Shown here: in pieces, positions 51,371 to 61,312 of the stretch
Layout of the letters: each line of letters starts with the position of its first letter
How positions within the stretch are numbered: the first letter of the stretch is position 1
Source: Paenibacillus sp. FSL R5-0623
GTDB taxonomy: Bacteria > Bacillota > Bacilli > Paenibacillales > Paenibacillaceae
DNA length: 64,000 nt
Assembly (NCBI RefSeq): GCF_037974265.1
Contig: NZ_CP150233.1
Span: forward strand, 5,828,001-5,892,000
Direction of reading: 5' to 3'
Position numbers and translations under genes: made by a program
The notes under the pieces: generated by a model
The model's input: only the letters and a program-made list of their open reading frames with translations
What the model was told of the DNA's origin: nothing
The model's database searches: none

Positions 51371-51399
51371 AAACCGTACCCTTCCGGGTACGGTTCTTT
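51371..51399 (+). terminator. Terminator after the small membrane protein gene
   Basis: AACCGTACCC TTCC GGGTACGGTT followed by CTTTC; a compact GC-rich hairpin. Confidence 0.8.
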
Positions 51400-51486
51400 C
51401 TATATCCTAACGGCTCGCGAAAACCGGAATTACATATGAATCGAAAATTTCTTTCAACACATGACGATTCAGATAATCAGCCTGAT

Positions 51487-51717
51487 TTAAGCGTCCAATG
51501 CTTTGGCAAATTGAGTTTTGTTCATACCCAGAATCCGGTGTTCACCAATTACAGTCAATGGCACGGCACGTACGCCCATGTCCCATACTTGTTGTGCATA
51601 TTCATCGCTAGTTTCGATGTTACGCTCTTCATAAGAGATACCTTTGTCAGCCAGGAATGTTTTTACGGATTTGCAGTTCGGGCAGTTCGTCGATGTATAT
51701 ACAATTACGTTTTCCAT
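51487..51717 (-). CDS. Glutaredoxin-family protein
   Basis: A 76-residue thioredoxin-fold protein with active site CPNC in VYTSTNCPNCKSVKTFL and the cis-proline segment RAVPLTVIGEH. Similar in size to NrdH/YtnI-like glutaredoxins, which take electrons from thioredoxin reductase where glutathione is absent, as in Bacilli. It lies 62 bases downstream of trxB on the same strand, which supports a shared transcript and a functional pairing. Confidence 0.85.
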   Translation of the reverse strand: MENVIVYTSTNCPNCKSVKTFLADKGISYEERNIETSDEYAQQVWDMGVRAVPLTVIGEHRILGMNKTQFAKALDA

Positions 51718-51779
51718 GTTTAATTCACCTCATATGGTTTTATATTAATCTATAGTTTGGTTGAAAACAGCTCATTCTA

Positions 51780-52721
51780 TTACAGAACAACGGCGCTGTG
51801 TTCCAAGCTTTCAATGTATTTCTCTGTGTCCATGGCAGCCATACATCCGCTACCTGCAGCTGTAATCGCTTGTTTGTAACGTGTATCCTGTACGTCACCA
51901 CATGCGAACACGCCTGGGATGTTTGTCTCGGATGTACCTGGTGTAGTCAGGATATAACCATGTTCGTCCGTCGTGATCTGTCCGCCAAGGAAACCAGTGT
52001 TTGGTGTGTGACCGATCGCTACGAATACGCCGCTTGCCGGAATCACTTCTTCTTCACCTGTTTCGTTGTTCAACACTTTCAGTCCGGTTACGCCGTTGTC
52101 GCCAGCAAGTACTTCGAGTGGTGTACGGTTCAGAGCCATTTCTACTTTTTCGTTGCTGCGTGCACGATCCTGCATGATTTTGGAGCCACGCAGTTCTTCA
52201 CGACGGTGTACCAGCGTTACTTTGGAACCGAAACGGGACAGGAAGCTTGCTTCCTCCAGAGCAGAGTCACCACCGCCGATAACGATGATTTCTTTGTTAC
52301 GGAAGAAGAATCCATCACATGTTGCACATGTGCTGACACCGCGGCCCACATTTGTTTCTTCGCCAGGAATACCGAGGTATTTAGCAGATGCGCCTGTAGA
52401 CAGGATCAATGTTTCCGATACGAGTTCACCCATACCTTCAACTTGAATCTTGAATGGACGCTCGCTCATGTCGATGTTGTTCACCCAGCCTGTGCGGAAT
52501 TCAGCACCGAAGCGCTCAGCTTGTTTACGCATGTTGTCCATCAGTTCAGGACCCATAATCCCATCAGGGAAACCTGGGAAGTTCTCCACTTCAGTCGTTG
52601 TTGTCAGTTGGCCACCAGGTTGTGGTCCTTCAATAACGAGTGGGTTCAAGTTGGCACGTGCCAGATAGATTGCTGCTGTCAGCCCTGCAGGGCCTGTTCC
52701 AATAATAATTGATTTATACAT
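51780..52721 (-). CDS. trxB: Thioredoxin reductase
   Basis: About 313 residues. The FAD-binding motif IIGTGPAGLTAAIY is at the N-terminus, the redox-active CATC in STCATCDGFFF near residue 135, the NADPH-binding IGGGDSALEEASFL near 155, and the second FAD motif GVFACGDV near 280. It reduces thioredoxin with NADPH. ATG 52721 follows GGGGGAGG; the longer frame to 52790 adds a poor leader. It is divergent from a ZIP transporter and upstream of the glutaredoxin gene. Confidence 0.95.
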   Translation of the reverse strand: MYKSIIIGTGPAGLTAAIYLARANLNPLVIEGPQPGGQLTTTTEVENFPGFPDGIMGPELMDNMRKQAERFGAEFRTGWVNNIDMSERPFKIQVEGMGELVSETLILSTGASAKYLGIPGEETNVGRGVSTCATCDGFFFRNKEIIVIGGGDSALEEASFLSRFGSKVTLVHRREELRGSKIMQDRARSNEKVEMALNRTPLEVLAGDNGVTGLKVLNNETGEEEVIPASGVFVAIGHTPNTGFLGGQITTDEHGYILTTPGTSETNIPGVFACGDVQDTRYKQAITAAGSGCMAAMDTEKYIESLEHSAVVL

Positions 52722-52977
52722 GTATAGTTCCTCCCCCGGGTTCTGCAAAAAGGTTAGGCCCTCGAGCATCAAAAGCTTAGGCTTTTGCATACACTAGAAC
52801 GAAAAGCCCACATCATGTCCACAAGTCCTGCCTGCGAAATGAGAATTGTCCTATGCAGAAACGGAATTCTAATTTATAATCATTCTAATCTGTTGTTCAT
52901 TATGATCTCTTTTATGTACGGTGTCAATGCTCGGCAGCGATTATGAAGAAGTCTTCATCAGGAGGGAAAATGGAAGC

Positions 52978-53709
52978 ATGAACGATGCACTCATTGGCAG
53001 TTTTATATCAGCCATGTCTACCGGCCTAGGGGCCGTACCGATTTTATTTATGCGCAAAATATCACACCGTCTGCGTGATATCTTGCTGGCCTACGCTGCA
53101 GGTATTATGACCTCGGCTTCAGTGTATAACCTCATTCCGGAAGCACTTGGCCAATCAAATCTTTTTGTACTCGCATTTGGTATTTTGCTTGGTAGCCTGG
53201 TTCTACTGGTGCTGGAAATGAAGATTCCACACGTCGATCTGGAGAATCCCGAGAAAATGCCTTTTAAAATTGAAACCAAAGCTTTCATGATTATTGCAGC
53301 CATCACCATGCATAACCTGCCGGAAGGGTTATCCGTTGGCGTCAGCTATGCAAGCTCGGATGAGAACCTGGGCAATCTCATTGCCTTTTCCATCGGATTG
53401 CAGAATGCGCCGGAAGGATTTCTGGTGGCCCTTTTCTTAGTAAATCAGAACATTGGCCGCTTCAAAGCGCTGGGTATTGCCACCCTAACCGGAGCGGTAG
53501 AGATTATTACAGCTATGATTGGTTACACTTTGAGCAGTCTCGTAGCTGGTCTTGTCCCTTATGGTCTGGCCTTTGCAGCCGGTGCGATGATGTTCATTGT
53601 TTATAAGGAACTTATCCCTGAGAGTCACGGCGATGGTAATGCACGTGTGGCGACAATGTCTTTTTTGCTCGGGCTCATCACGATGATTGGTCTGACCGAA
53701 CTGTTTTAA
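52978..53709 (+). CDS. ZIP-family metal transporter
   Basis: A 243-residue protein with about eight transmembrane helices. TM4 carries HNLPEGLSVGV and TM5 carries QNAPEGFLVAL, the paired metal-site motifs of the ZIP (ZupT/GufA) family. ELIPESHG near the C-terminus is also typical. It imports Zn2+, Fe2+ or Mn2+; specificity cannot be read here. The ATG at 52978 has AGGAGG 12 bases upstream; the longer frame from 52921 adds a charged leader. A terminator follows directly. Confidence 0.85.
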   Translation: MNDALIGSFISAMSTGLGAVPILFMRKISHRLRDILLAYAAGIMTSASVYNLIPEALGQSNLFVLAFGILLGSLVLLVLEMKIPHVDLENPEKMPFKIETKAFMIIAAITMHNLPEGLSVGVSYASSDENLGNLIAFSIGLQNAPEGFLVALFLVNQNIGRFKALGIATLTGAVEIITAMIGYTLSSLVAGLVPYGLAFAAGAMMFIVYKELIPESHGDGNARVATMSFLLGLITMIGLTELF

Positions 53710-53719
53710 TTGAAGACTA

Positions 53720-53763
53720 AAGAACCCGAGCGAACAGTCCAAGACTGTCGACCGGGTTCTTTG
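53720..53763 (+). terminator. Terminator after the ZIP transporter gene
   Basis: AAAGAACCCG-GACAGTC stems pair with GACTGTC-CGGGTTCTTT; a long interrupted hairpin with T run, between convergent genes. Confidence 0.8.
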
Positions 53764-53832
53764 TTTAGCCACAAATGAAGATTCCATGAAATTACTGGCA
53801 TCGTCTGTCAGAGGTATTGCGCCCTCTCCTGA

Positions 53833-54642
53833 TCAGGATTGGATGAAACGAATCAGTTCCGAATTGAATTTTTCCAATTCATCATAGAATGCACCATGAC
53901 CGCTCTCTTCAAAAGCAATCAGTTGAGACGAAGCGATGCCTTGGTGCATCTTCTCGGCGAACTCAAACGGGCAGATCTCATCTTTTTTCCCGTGCAAAAT
54001 GGCTGTTGGCACCTGAATCGAACTCAGGTCACCTCGCAAGTCCTCATCCCGCAACGCAATTGCACTGCGAATGGTACCATAAGATGAAGCCTCCATGCCA
54101 AGCGCGTGGAACCAATCCATGAATGGCTGGCTGTGTTTCTTCGCGAAGAACATGCCGCCAAACGTCTCCAGTAACTTCGGACGATCTGCAAAGATCGGCT
54201 CAATGATCTGCTCGTTCAGCTGCTCTGGAGTCAATCCATACGGATAACCTTCACGCTGTGTGAACACAGGTGCTGCCGCAGATAACAAGGCCAGCTTGGA
54301 GACACCATGTCCCTTATGGCGAGCCATGTAATGTACTGCGATCGCTCCACCCATGGAGAACCCTGCAAGTACCGCATCTGTTAGTTCCAGATCATCAATA
54401 ACGGCACGAACATCGTCTGCCATGCGATCATAATCATATCCTGTGGAAGGTTTATCCGATAAGCCATATCCTCTAAAATCTATCGCGATGGCACGAATGC
54501 CATGGTTGGGCAGTACATTCAACTGATATTCAAACATTTTATAATTGACAGGCCAGCCATGCAAAAAGACAACCGGGGTGCCTTCGCCAATATCTTCAAC
54601 ATATACTTTTACATTTGGTTCAACTTGTACATAACGTCCCAT
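53833..54642 (-). CDS. Alpha/beta hydrolase (haloperoxidase/esterase type)
   Basis: A 269-residue soluble hydrolase. The oxyanion motif is VVFLHGWPVN, and DFRGYGLSDKP follows. The nucleophile is in LAGFSMGGAIAVHY near residue 95, the acid in LHGKKDEICPFE near 212 and the histidine in EESGHGAFYDE near 246. It resembles non-haem haloperoxidase/esterase relatives. The substrate is unknown. GGGAGC-like sequence precedes the ATG. It stands alone between the ZIP gene and the P-type ATPase gene. Confidence 0.82.
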   Translation of the reverse strand: MGRYVQVEPNVKVYVEDIGEGTPVVFLHGWPVNYKMFEYQLNVLPNHGIRAIAIDFRGYGLSDKPSTGYDYDRMADDVRAVIDDLELTDAVLAGFSMGGAIAVHYMARHKGHGVSKLALLSAAAPVFTQREGYPYGLTPEQLNEQIIEPIFADRPKLLETFGGMFFAKKHSQPFMDWFHALGMEASSYGTIRSAIALRDEDLRGDLSSIQVPTAILHGKKDEICPFEFAEKMHQGIASSQLIAFEESGHGAFYDELEKFNSELIRFIQS

Positions 54643-54774
54643 ATTTCACAGCTCCCTTTATCCTCGAATCGTCTCTTCGAATCATTACCCACTGACCCAA
54701 GGTTCAAACGTAAGCGTTCAATGAGCCGCATACTACCTGCGAAACCAGTTAGCCATTTTCCTCTTCAAATCTCA

Positions 54775-56787
54775 TTACCGCAGCAGCCTAAGCCCATTCA
54801 GAATAACCAGAATTGTACTGCCCTCATGACCTACCACACCCAAAGGCAGTGCGACATCCTGGAGGAAGTTACCCGCAATTAAGGCCAGAATAACGGTGAT
54901 GGCAAAACACATATTCTGTTTCACCGTATGCTGAGCTCGACGAGCCTGCCCAATCACCCAAGCGATCTCTTCAATGTTATCGTTCATCAATACTGCATCA
55001 GCGACCTCCAGTGCAGTCCCGCTGCCAGACAATCCCATCCCCATACCCACAGTAGCTGCTGCAAGTGCCGGTGCATCATTGACACCATCCCCTACCATTA
55101 ACACAGGACCATACTGTTTGCGGAGCGCCTGAACCTGCTTCACTTTATCTTCAGGCAGCAAACCTGCATAGACCATGCTTACTCCAGTTTCACGCGCAAT
55201 TACAGAAGCTGATCTGGCTCGATCTCCTGTTAACATGGCAACTTTTATGCCCATCGCTTCAAGCTTTTTCACTGCAGCTGCTGCCTGTGGCCGTACCGTG
55301 TCCCGCATCGCGATCAGCCCGACTAATTCACCATCAGCCATAACAGCGGATACGGTTTTTCCCTCCCCTTCAAGACGAGAGCATACATCGCCCCACTCAG
55401 AAGATACCTTCACAGGGTTAACATCATGTTCATCTGGATCAACGTTGCTGCCTGTCATCTTCTCTGACTGCATTGATCCCAGTATATCTGTTTTGCCAAT
55501 GCTCCAGACCACATCGTTCACAGTTCCTTCGATGCCCCAGCCTGTTAGAGCCTGTACGTGTTCCGCTTCCTGAAGTGTAATGTTCTCCTTGTTCGCCTGA
55601 TCTACGATGGCACGAGCCAAAGGATGCATCGAGAGGTTCTCAATGGCTGCTACCGCACCTAACAACTTGGCGCGATCTACATTCTCAGCTGTAATAATAT
55701 CGGTGACTTGCGGGGTGCCCATGGTCAATGTACCTGTTTTGTCAAAAGCCACGACCCGCGTGCGAGCCATATTCTCCATATGGGCACCACCTTTGAAGAG
55801 AATGCCACGACGTGCACTGCTGGACATCGCGGACAGCATGACAGGCATGATCGAAGACACCAATGCACAAGGTGAAGCAACAACCAGAAACACCATCGCT
55901 TTATAAAATGCCTCATTCCATGTCCACCCAAGCAACAGTGGAGTTCCTGCGATCACAAGTAAGGTCACCCCTACAACAATACGTGCGTAAATTCCTTCAA
56001 ACCGCTCCATAAAACGCTGGGAATCCGGCACTTCTGCCTGCGCTTCTTCCACCATTTTAATGATTTTGCCAAACAGTGACCCTTCAGCCGATTTTGTAAC
56101 CTCTACGTATAAGGCACCCTGCCCGTTTACCGTACCTGCATAGACTTCATCCCCCGCAACTTTGTCCACAGGCAGGGATTCTCCGGTGATGGACGACTGA
56201 TTGATAAAAGAACTCCCCCGGTACACGACACCATCTGCTGGGATGAGTTCTCCCGGTTTGACCAACAGCAGATCACCCGGCTGCAGATCATCAATAGCCA
56301 CAAGGTTCATCTGTCCATCCTCAATTCGCAGTGCAGTCTCCGGCTTCAGCGCGAGCAACGATGAGATATCCTTATGACTGCGCTCTGTCGCATAACTTTC
56401 CAACGCACCACTGAGTGCAAAAATAAAGATCAGCATCGCGCCTTCATTCCAGTAACCAATGGCTGCTGCCCCAAGGGATGCGGCAATCATCAGCAGGTTT
56501 ACATCCAGATCACGGTCCTTGACCAGTGTCTCGATGCCTTCCTTCGCTTTGGTCCAACCGCCAACGGCATACGCCACAATGTAGAGCATGATGGACAAAG
56601 TCCCGAAATACGGTGCAGTTCCCCAGGCAATCAGCATCAACAGCCCGCTGCCCAATGCTGATTGCATCTCTTTATTCTGTATCATGGCTCGAAAATCAGG
56701 CTTCTTGCCCTGATTGGGGCCTGGTGTTTGGGATGAGCATTGTTCTGCTTGTTTCTGTCTGTGTAAAGATTGATGTATCGCTTGCAT
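54775..56787 (-). CDS. Heavy-metal P-type ATPase, ZosA/CadA-like
   Basis: About 670 residues, a P1B ATPase without an N-terminal metal-binding HMA domain. The N-terminus is hydrophilic (QKQAEQCSSQTPGPNQGKK). Motifs: TGESLPV (actuator), SPCALV in the metal-site helix, phosphorylation loop DKTGTLT, SMHPLARAI (HP motif), and GDGVNDAPALA. SPC with no HMA domain recalls ZosA of Bacillus, a zinc importer induced by peroxide through PerR; CadA-type efflux is the alternative. A Fur/PerR-like box and a 31-base palindrome lie in its upstream region, supporting metal or peroxide control. I prefer ATG 56787 to the GTG at 56796. Confidence 0.85.
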   Translation of the reverse strand: MQAIHQSLHRQKQAEQCSSQTPGPNQGKKPDFRAMIQNKEMQSALGSGLLMLIAWGTAPYFGTLSIMLYIVAYAVGGWTKAKEGIETLVKDRDLDVNLLMIAASLGAAAIGYWNEGAMLIFIFALSGALESYATERSHKDISSLLALKPETALRIEDGQMNLVAIDDLQPGDLLLVKPGELIPADGVVYRGSSFINQSSITGESLPVDKVAGDEVYAGTVNGQGALYVEVTKSAEGSLFGKIIKMVEEAQAEVPDSQRFMERFEGIYARIVVGVTLLVIAGTPLLLGWTWNEAFYKAMVFLVVASPCALVSSIMPVMLSAMSSSARRGILFKGGAHMENMARTRVVAFDKTGTLTMGTPQVTDIITAENVDRAKLLGAVAAIENLSMHPLARAIVDQANKENITLQEAEHVQALTGWGIEGTVNDVVWSIGKTDILGSMQSEKMTGSNVDPDEHDVNPVKVSSEWGDVCSRLEGEGKTVSAVMADGELVGLIAMRDTVRPQAAAAVKKLEAMGIKVAMLTGDRARSASVIARETGVSMVYAGLLPEDKVKQVQALRKQYGPVLMVGDGVNDAPALAAATVGMGMGLSGSGTALEVADAVLMNDNIEEIAWVIGQARRAQHTVKQNMCFAITVILALIAGNFLQDVALPLGVVGHEGSTILVILNGLRLLR

Positions 56788-56903
56788 ATGAATCACGTTC
56801 CTTTCGATGGTAGTTTTGCGGATAGTGAATGTGCTCCAGTTCCGCTTCCAGAAATGAAGTTGTATTGAGAATGAGAGCCATTGTTAATGCCCTAAAAATG
56901 ACA

Positions 56904-56934
56904 CATGCTGCTGCGGGAGTCCCGCAGCAGCATG
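56904..56934. repeat. Perfect 31-bp palindrome in the P-type ATPase leader
   Basis: CATGCTGCTGCGGGA and its exact complement flank a single G. It lies between the Fur-like box and the ATPase start, so on the minus strand it would be a stable hairpin in the 5' untranslated RNA. No T run long enough for a classical terminator follows. Confidence 0.75.
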
Positions 56935-56966
56935 GTTTTGTGAATGATTTTGCAATAATCTCGAAT

Positions 56967-56985
56967 GAGAATGATAATCATTTTT
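56967..56985. promoter_or_regulatory. Fur/PerR-family box upstream of the P-type ATPase
   Basis: GAGAATGATAATCATTTTT matches the 19-base Fur consensus GATAATGATAATCATTATC at about 15 positions, with the TGATAATCA core exact. Fur, Zur and PerR boxes of Bacilli are similar, so the regulator is not fixed. It is 180 bases upstream of the ATPase start. Confidence 0.6.
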
Positions 56986-57098
56986 GTGCTTATGCAATTA
57001 TTTTTACCCAATACAACTTTTAATCAGTATATGCCCGCAGTCCTCATTTGTAAATGGCCTTTTTTCGATGGTTACTCATAAATCCGTATTCAAAAAGA

Positions 57099-57131
57099 CA
57101 AAAAACCGCTGTCCCGGAGGACAACGGCTTT
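57099..57131 (-). terminator. Terminator after metY
   Basis: On the minus strand AGCCGTTGTCC TCC GGGACAGCGG followed by TTTTTTG. It lies 77 bases past the stop. Confidence 0.8.
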
Positions 57132-57207
57132 AACCATCTATTGATATTCATATAACCTGTTTATGGCAGATCGCTTAAGTGATTGTTACACATCCACCCA
57201 ATGCCAT

Positions 57208-58662
<1,455 letters not shown>

Positions 58663-58680
58663 TTATCGATTTCTGTACCA

Positions 58681-58710
58681 AAAAAACCTTTGCCCTCGCA
58701 AAGGTTTTTC
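58681..58710. terminator. Bidirectional terminator before metY and after the epimerase gene
   Basis: AAAAACCTTTGC CCTC GCAAAGGTTTTT; it ends the minus-strand epimerase transcript. Its A and T flanks are symmetrical. Confidence 0.8.
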
Positions 58711-58753
58711 AGCTACTTTGGCTTCGGTATGCAATACCTCATCCTGGGTTGGG

Positions 58754-59599
58754 TTAGACCCGAACTGCACTCCATACTTCACGCAAATGTTTGGCCGCAG
58801 GTACAGCTTCCTCCGCAGTTACGCCTTCAAGTGAAATATCAATATGTGGCTTGTACGTTTTTAGCAATTCAAAAAATAACGGGTAATCCAGTATACCTGC
58901 CCCAGGTACCGGATTAAACTTCTCTCCCTGTGCATCAAAGGCTACATCTTTGGCATGGATTACAATCATGCGCTGATACAGCGATTCCATCACCTCGCGC
59001 AAGAAAGCCCCTTGATCTGCTGCATGTGGTTGTTTGATCAGATTACACGGGTCGAAAAGCATCCCAAGATTCGATGAAGGAATCTCTTCAAACAAACGTG
59101 TCATATGTTCATGGGTATGAAGGGTATGTGTGGACACAGGCTCAATCGCCGCATGCACACCCCATTTCTCCGCTTCCTCAGCCAACTCCTCAACCGTTTC
59201 TTTCAGCACACTCCACGCCTTCTCTTCATATCCATCCGGATGTGTATCCTGATAGGTGTCCAAGCTCCCGGTCTCCGTTGCTACCATGCTGCAACCAAAA
59301 TCCCGGGCATAACGCAGATGCTCCTTGAATCGATCAATGTCCGCACGCCTTGTTACCGGATCAGGGTCAATCGGATTAATATAACAGCCCAGTACCGCAA
59401 TCTTCACCCCGCGCTGTGCAAATTGATCTCCAATCTCATTTGCCAGTCCAGGGCTGAGCTTGCCATTCGATGAGTCCACATCTGATAATGCTTTGGCCAG
59501 CGCCAGCTGTACGGAATTAAATCCGTTATCAGCAATCGTCTGCGCAAGCTGTGCTGTAGGCTGTTTGCCAAATGTATGTGCCAGAATACCAAGTTTCAT
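58754..59599 (-). CDS. Sugar phosphate isomerase/epimerase (xylose isomerase-like TIM barrel)
   Basis: A 281-residue TIM-barrel protein of the AP endonuclease family 2 fold. MKLGILAHTFGKQP opens the barrel. Metal ligands are probably in the segments VATETGSLDTY, AAIEPVSTHTLHT, LGMLFDPCNLI, MIVIHAKDVAF and DISLEGVTAEE. Members isomerise or epimerise free or phosphorylated sugars. It is the last gene of the kduI-regulator-kduD-epimerase run on the minus strand, 37 bases after kduD, so a role in uronate or pectin sugar handling is inferred. The exact reaction is unknown. Confidence 0.78.
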   Translation of the reverse strand: MKLGILAHTFGKQPTAQLAQTIADNGFNSVQLALAKALSDVDSSNGKLSPGLANEIGDQFAQRGVKIAVLGCYINPIDPDPVTRRADIDRFKEHLRYARDFGCSMVATETGSLDTYQDTHPDGYEEKAWSVLKETVEELAEEAEKWGVHAAIEPVSTHTLHTHEHMTRLFEEIPSSNLGMLFDPCNLIKQPHAADQGAFLREVMESLYQRMIVIHAKDVAFDAQGEKFNPVPGAGILDYPLFFELLKTYKPHIDISLEGVTAEEAVPAAKHLREVWSAVRV

Positions 59600-59636
59600 C
59601 TCACTGCCTCCTTATGCTAATCCGATTATCAAGTGA

Positions 59637-60389
59637 TTAACGTGCCATCCAGCCGCCATCGACATTCAGCACATGACCATTCAGATAATCCGAAGCGGCA
59701 GATGCCAGAAAGACAACCGGGCCTTTCAGATCTTCAGGTGTTCCCCAACGCCCAGCAGGAATACGGGCTGTAATATCCCGGTACCGATTCTCGTCCGCAC
59801 GGATCTGGGTAGTATTATCAGTTTCCATATAACCAGGTGCGATACCGTTAATCTGGATTCCCTTCCCTGCCCATTCATTGGCGAGTGCTTTGGTTAAACC
59901 GGCAACGCCATGTTTACTGGCTGTATACCCTGGCACATTGATCCCACCTTGATAGGACAACATGGATGCAATATTAATGATTTTGCCACTTCCGCGTTCA
60001 ATCATATGCCTACCTGCCAATTGGCTTAGGAAAAATACAGTGTTCAGGTTCAGACCAATTACATCATGCCAGTCCTGCCCTGCATGATCAACCGCAGGTG
60101 TGCGACGAATGATTCCGGCATTGTTGACGAGAATGTCAATTCTGCCCTGGAACGCAAGCGCCTGTTCGAACACTGCCGACAACTCATCTTCACGACTTAA
60201 ATCCGCTTCAATCACATAAGCTTTGCGTCCGAGTGCTTCAATGGCACTTGCCGTTGCCGCAGGCTTGGAATAAGAGATCAGCACCACATCAGCACCTGCT
60301 TCTGCCAAACCAATGGCCATCCCTTGTCCAAGTCCTCCCGAGGTACCTGTTACCAGTGCAACTTGTCCGCTTAAATCAAATGGGTTCAT
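59637..60389 (-). CDS. kduD: 2-dehydro-3-deoxy-D-gluconate 5-dehydrogenase
   Basis: A 250-residue short-chain dehydrogenase. NAD binding is by TGTSGGLGQGMAIGL near residue 15, with NNAGII near 90. The catalytic Ser-Tyr-Lys set is in INIASMLSYQGG and VPGYTASKHGVAGL. PGYMETDNTTQIR and the final DGGWMAR are characteristic of KduD. It interconverts 3-deoxy-D-glycero-2,5-hexodiulosonate and KDG in pectin and hexuronate catabolism. Its partner kduI lies 920 bases upstream on the same strand, with a DeoR-type regulator between them. Confidence 0.88.
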   Translation of the reverse strand: MNPFDLSGQVALVTGTSGGLGQGMAIGLAEAGADVVLISYSKPAATASAIEALGRKAYVIEADLSREDELSAVFEQALAFQGRIDILVNNAGIIRRTPAVDHAGQDWHDVIGLNLNTVFFLSQLAGRHMIERGSGKIINIASMLSYQGGINVPGYTASKHGVAGLTKALANEWAGKGIQINGIAPGYMETDNTTQIRADENRYRDITARIPAGRWGTPEDLKGPVVFLASAASDYLNGHVLNVDGGWMAR

Positions 60390-60466
60390 GAATGATTCCT
60401 CCGCATGGTTTTGATATGCAATCCGTAGAGCCTTCCGTTCTTTAATCCCATGAATAATGAATGAGG

Positions 60467-61228
60467 TTAACTTTGATAATCCACTGTGACACCGCTCTGC
60501 TCGTATAAGGCAACCGTCTCTTCATCCAAACGACTATCGCTGATAATGTAGTCCAGTTCCGAACACTGGGCGAAAGTTCGCAGTGCAAATTGTCCGAATT
60601 TATAATGATCCACAACGCCGTATACTTGCTGCGAGGCAGATATCATTGCTTTTTTTAAAGGAACCAGATCTCCCGTGTATATGGATAATCCAAATTCCGG
60701 ATGAAGGGCTGTCGTGGATATAAAGGCTTTATGAATGTTAAGACTGGAGATAAACGCAGCCGTATCATCCCCAACCAACATATTCCGAACACGAGCCCCA
60801 CCAGGCACAACCAGTCGCACTTGCTCCTTCCTGGTCAGCTCCGCAATAATGAACAGGTCATTGGTCACCACCGTCAGCGGTTGATTATCGAGACGTTTGG
60901 CCATCTCCAGCGTGGTGCTACCACCATCGAGAGCAACGATATCTCCAGGTCGAATGTAAGCAAGGGCACGTTCAGCAATCTCCGTCTTCTCCAGATGATG
61001 TTTCTCGGTAACTCCACGGCTATTCAAGATGCCATACTGGTCATTCTGAGCCAGCATAGCACCACCATGGACACGTACGAGCAGTCCCATACTCTCCAAC
61101 TTGTCGAGATCCTCTCGCACTGTTTTCCCAGTCACCTGCAGCAACTCACTCAGATCACTGACGGTTACTTCCTGGCGTCCCAGCAGAGCCTCCATAATTT
61201 TTTCATGTCTTTTCAATGGATTCATCAT
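60467..61228 (-). CDS. DeoR/GlpR-family transcription regulator
   Basis: About 253 residues. The N-terminal DeoR HTH reads RHEKIMEALLGRQEVTVSDL, then SELLQVTGKTVREDLDKLE and VRVHGGAML. The C-terminal DeoRC sugar-phosphate sensor domain includes DIVALDGGSTTLEMAK, TVVTNDLFI and VVPGGARVRN. Such proteins repress sugar catabolic genes and release on a phosphorylated intermediate. Its position between kduI and kduD makes those genes the likely targets, with KDG or KDPG-type effectors as inference. The ATG at 61228 follows AGGAAG; an in-frame TTG at 61234 overlaps it. Confidence 0.87.
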   Translation of the reverse strand: MMNPLKRHEKIMEALLGRQEVTVSDLSELLQVTGKTVREDLDKLESMGLLVRVHGGAMLAQNDQYGILNSRGVTEKHHLEKTEIAERALAYIRPGDIVALDGGSTTLEMAKRLDNQPLTVVTNDLFIIAELTRKEQVRLVVPGGARVRNMLVGDDTAAFISSLNIHKAFISTTALHPEFGLSIYTGDLVPLKKAMISASQQVYGVVDHYKFGQFALRTFAQCSELDYIISDSRLDEETVALYEQSGVTVDYQS

Positions 61229-61312
61229 AATCAACTTCCTATACTACCTGAGTCAAATGAATGAGTGTTCTAGTGTCTACCCTGTCAAATTAACTCAGAC
61301 ATCTGTAATTTA

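Noticed and set aside
51798-52712. Open frame of 304 codons antisense to trxB
   Set aside because: Same codon-bias effect; Cys/Phe-rich translation without motifs, opposite a certain thioredoxin reductase gene.
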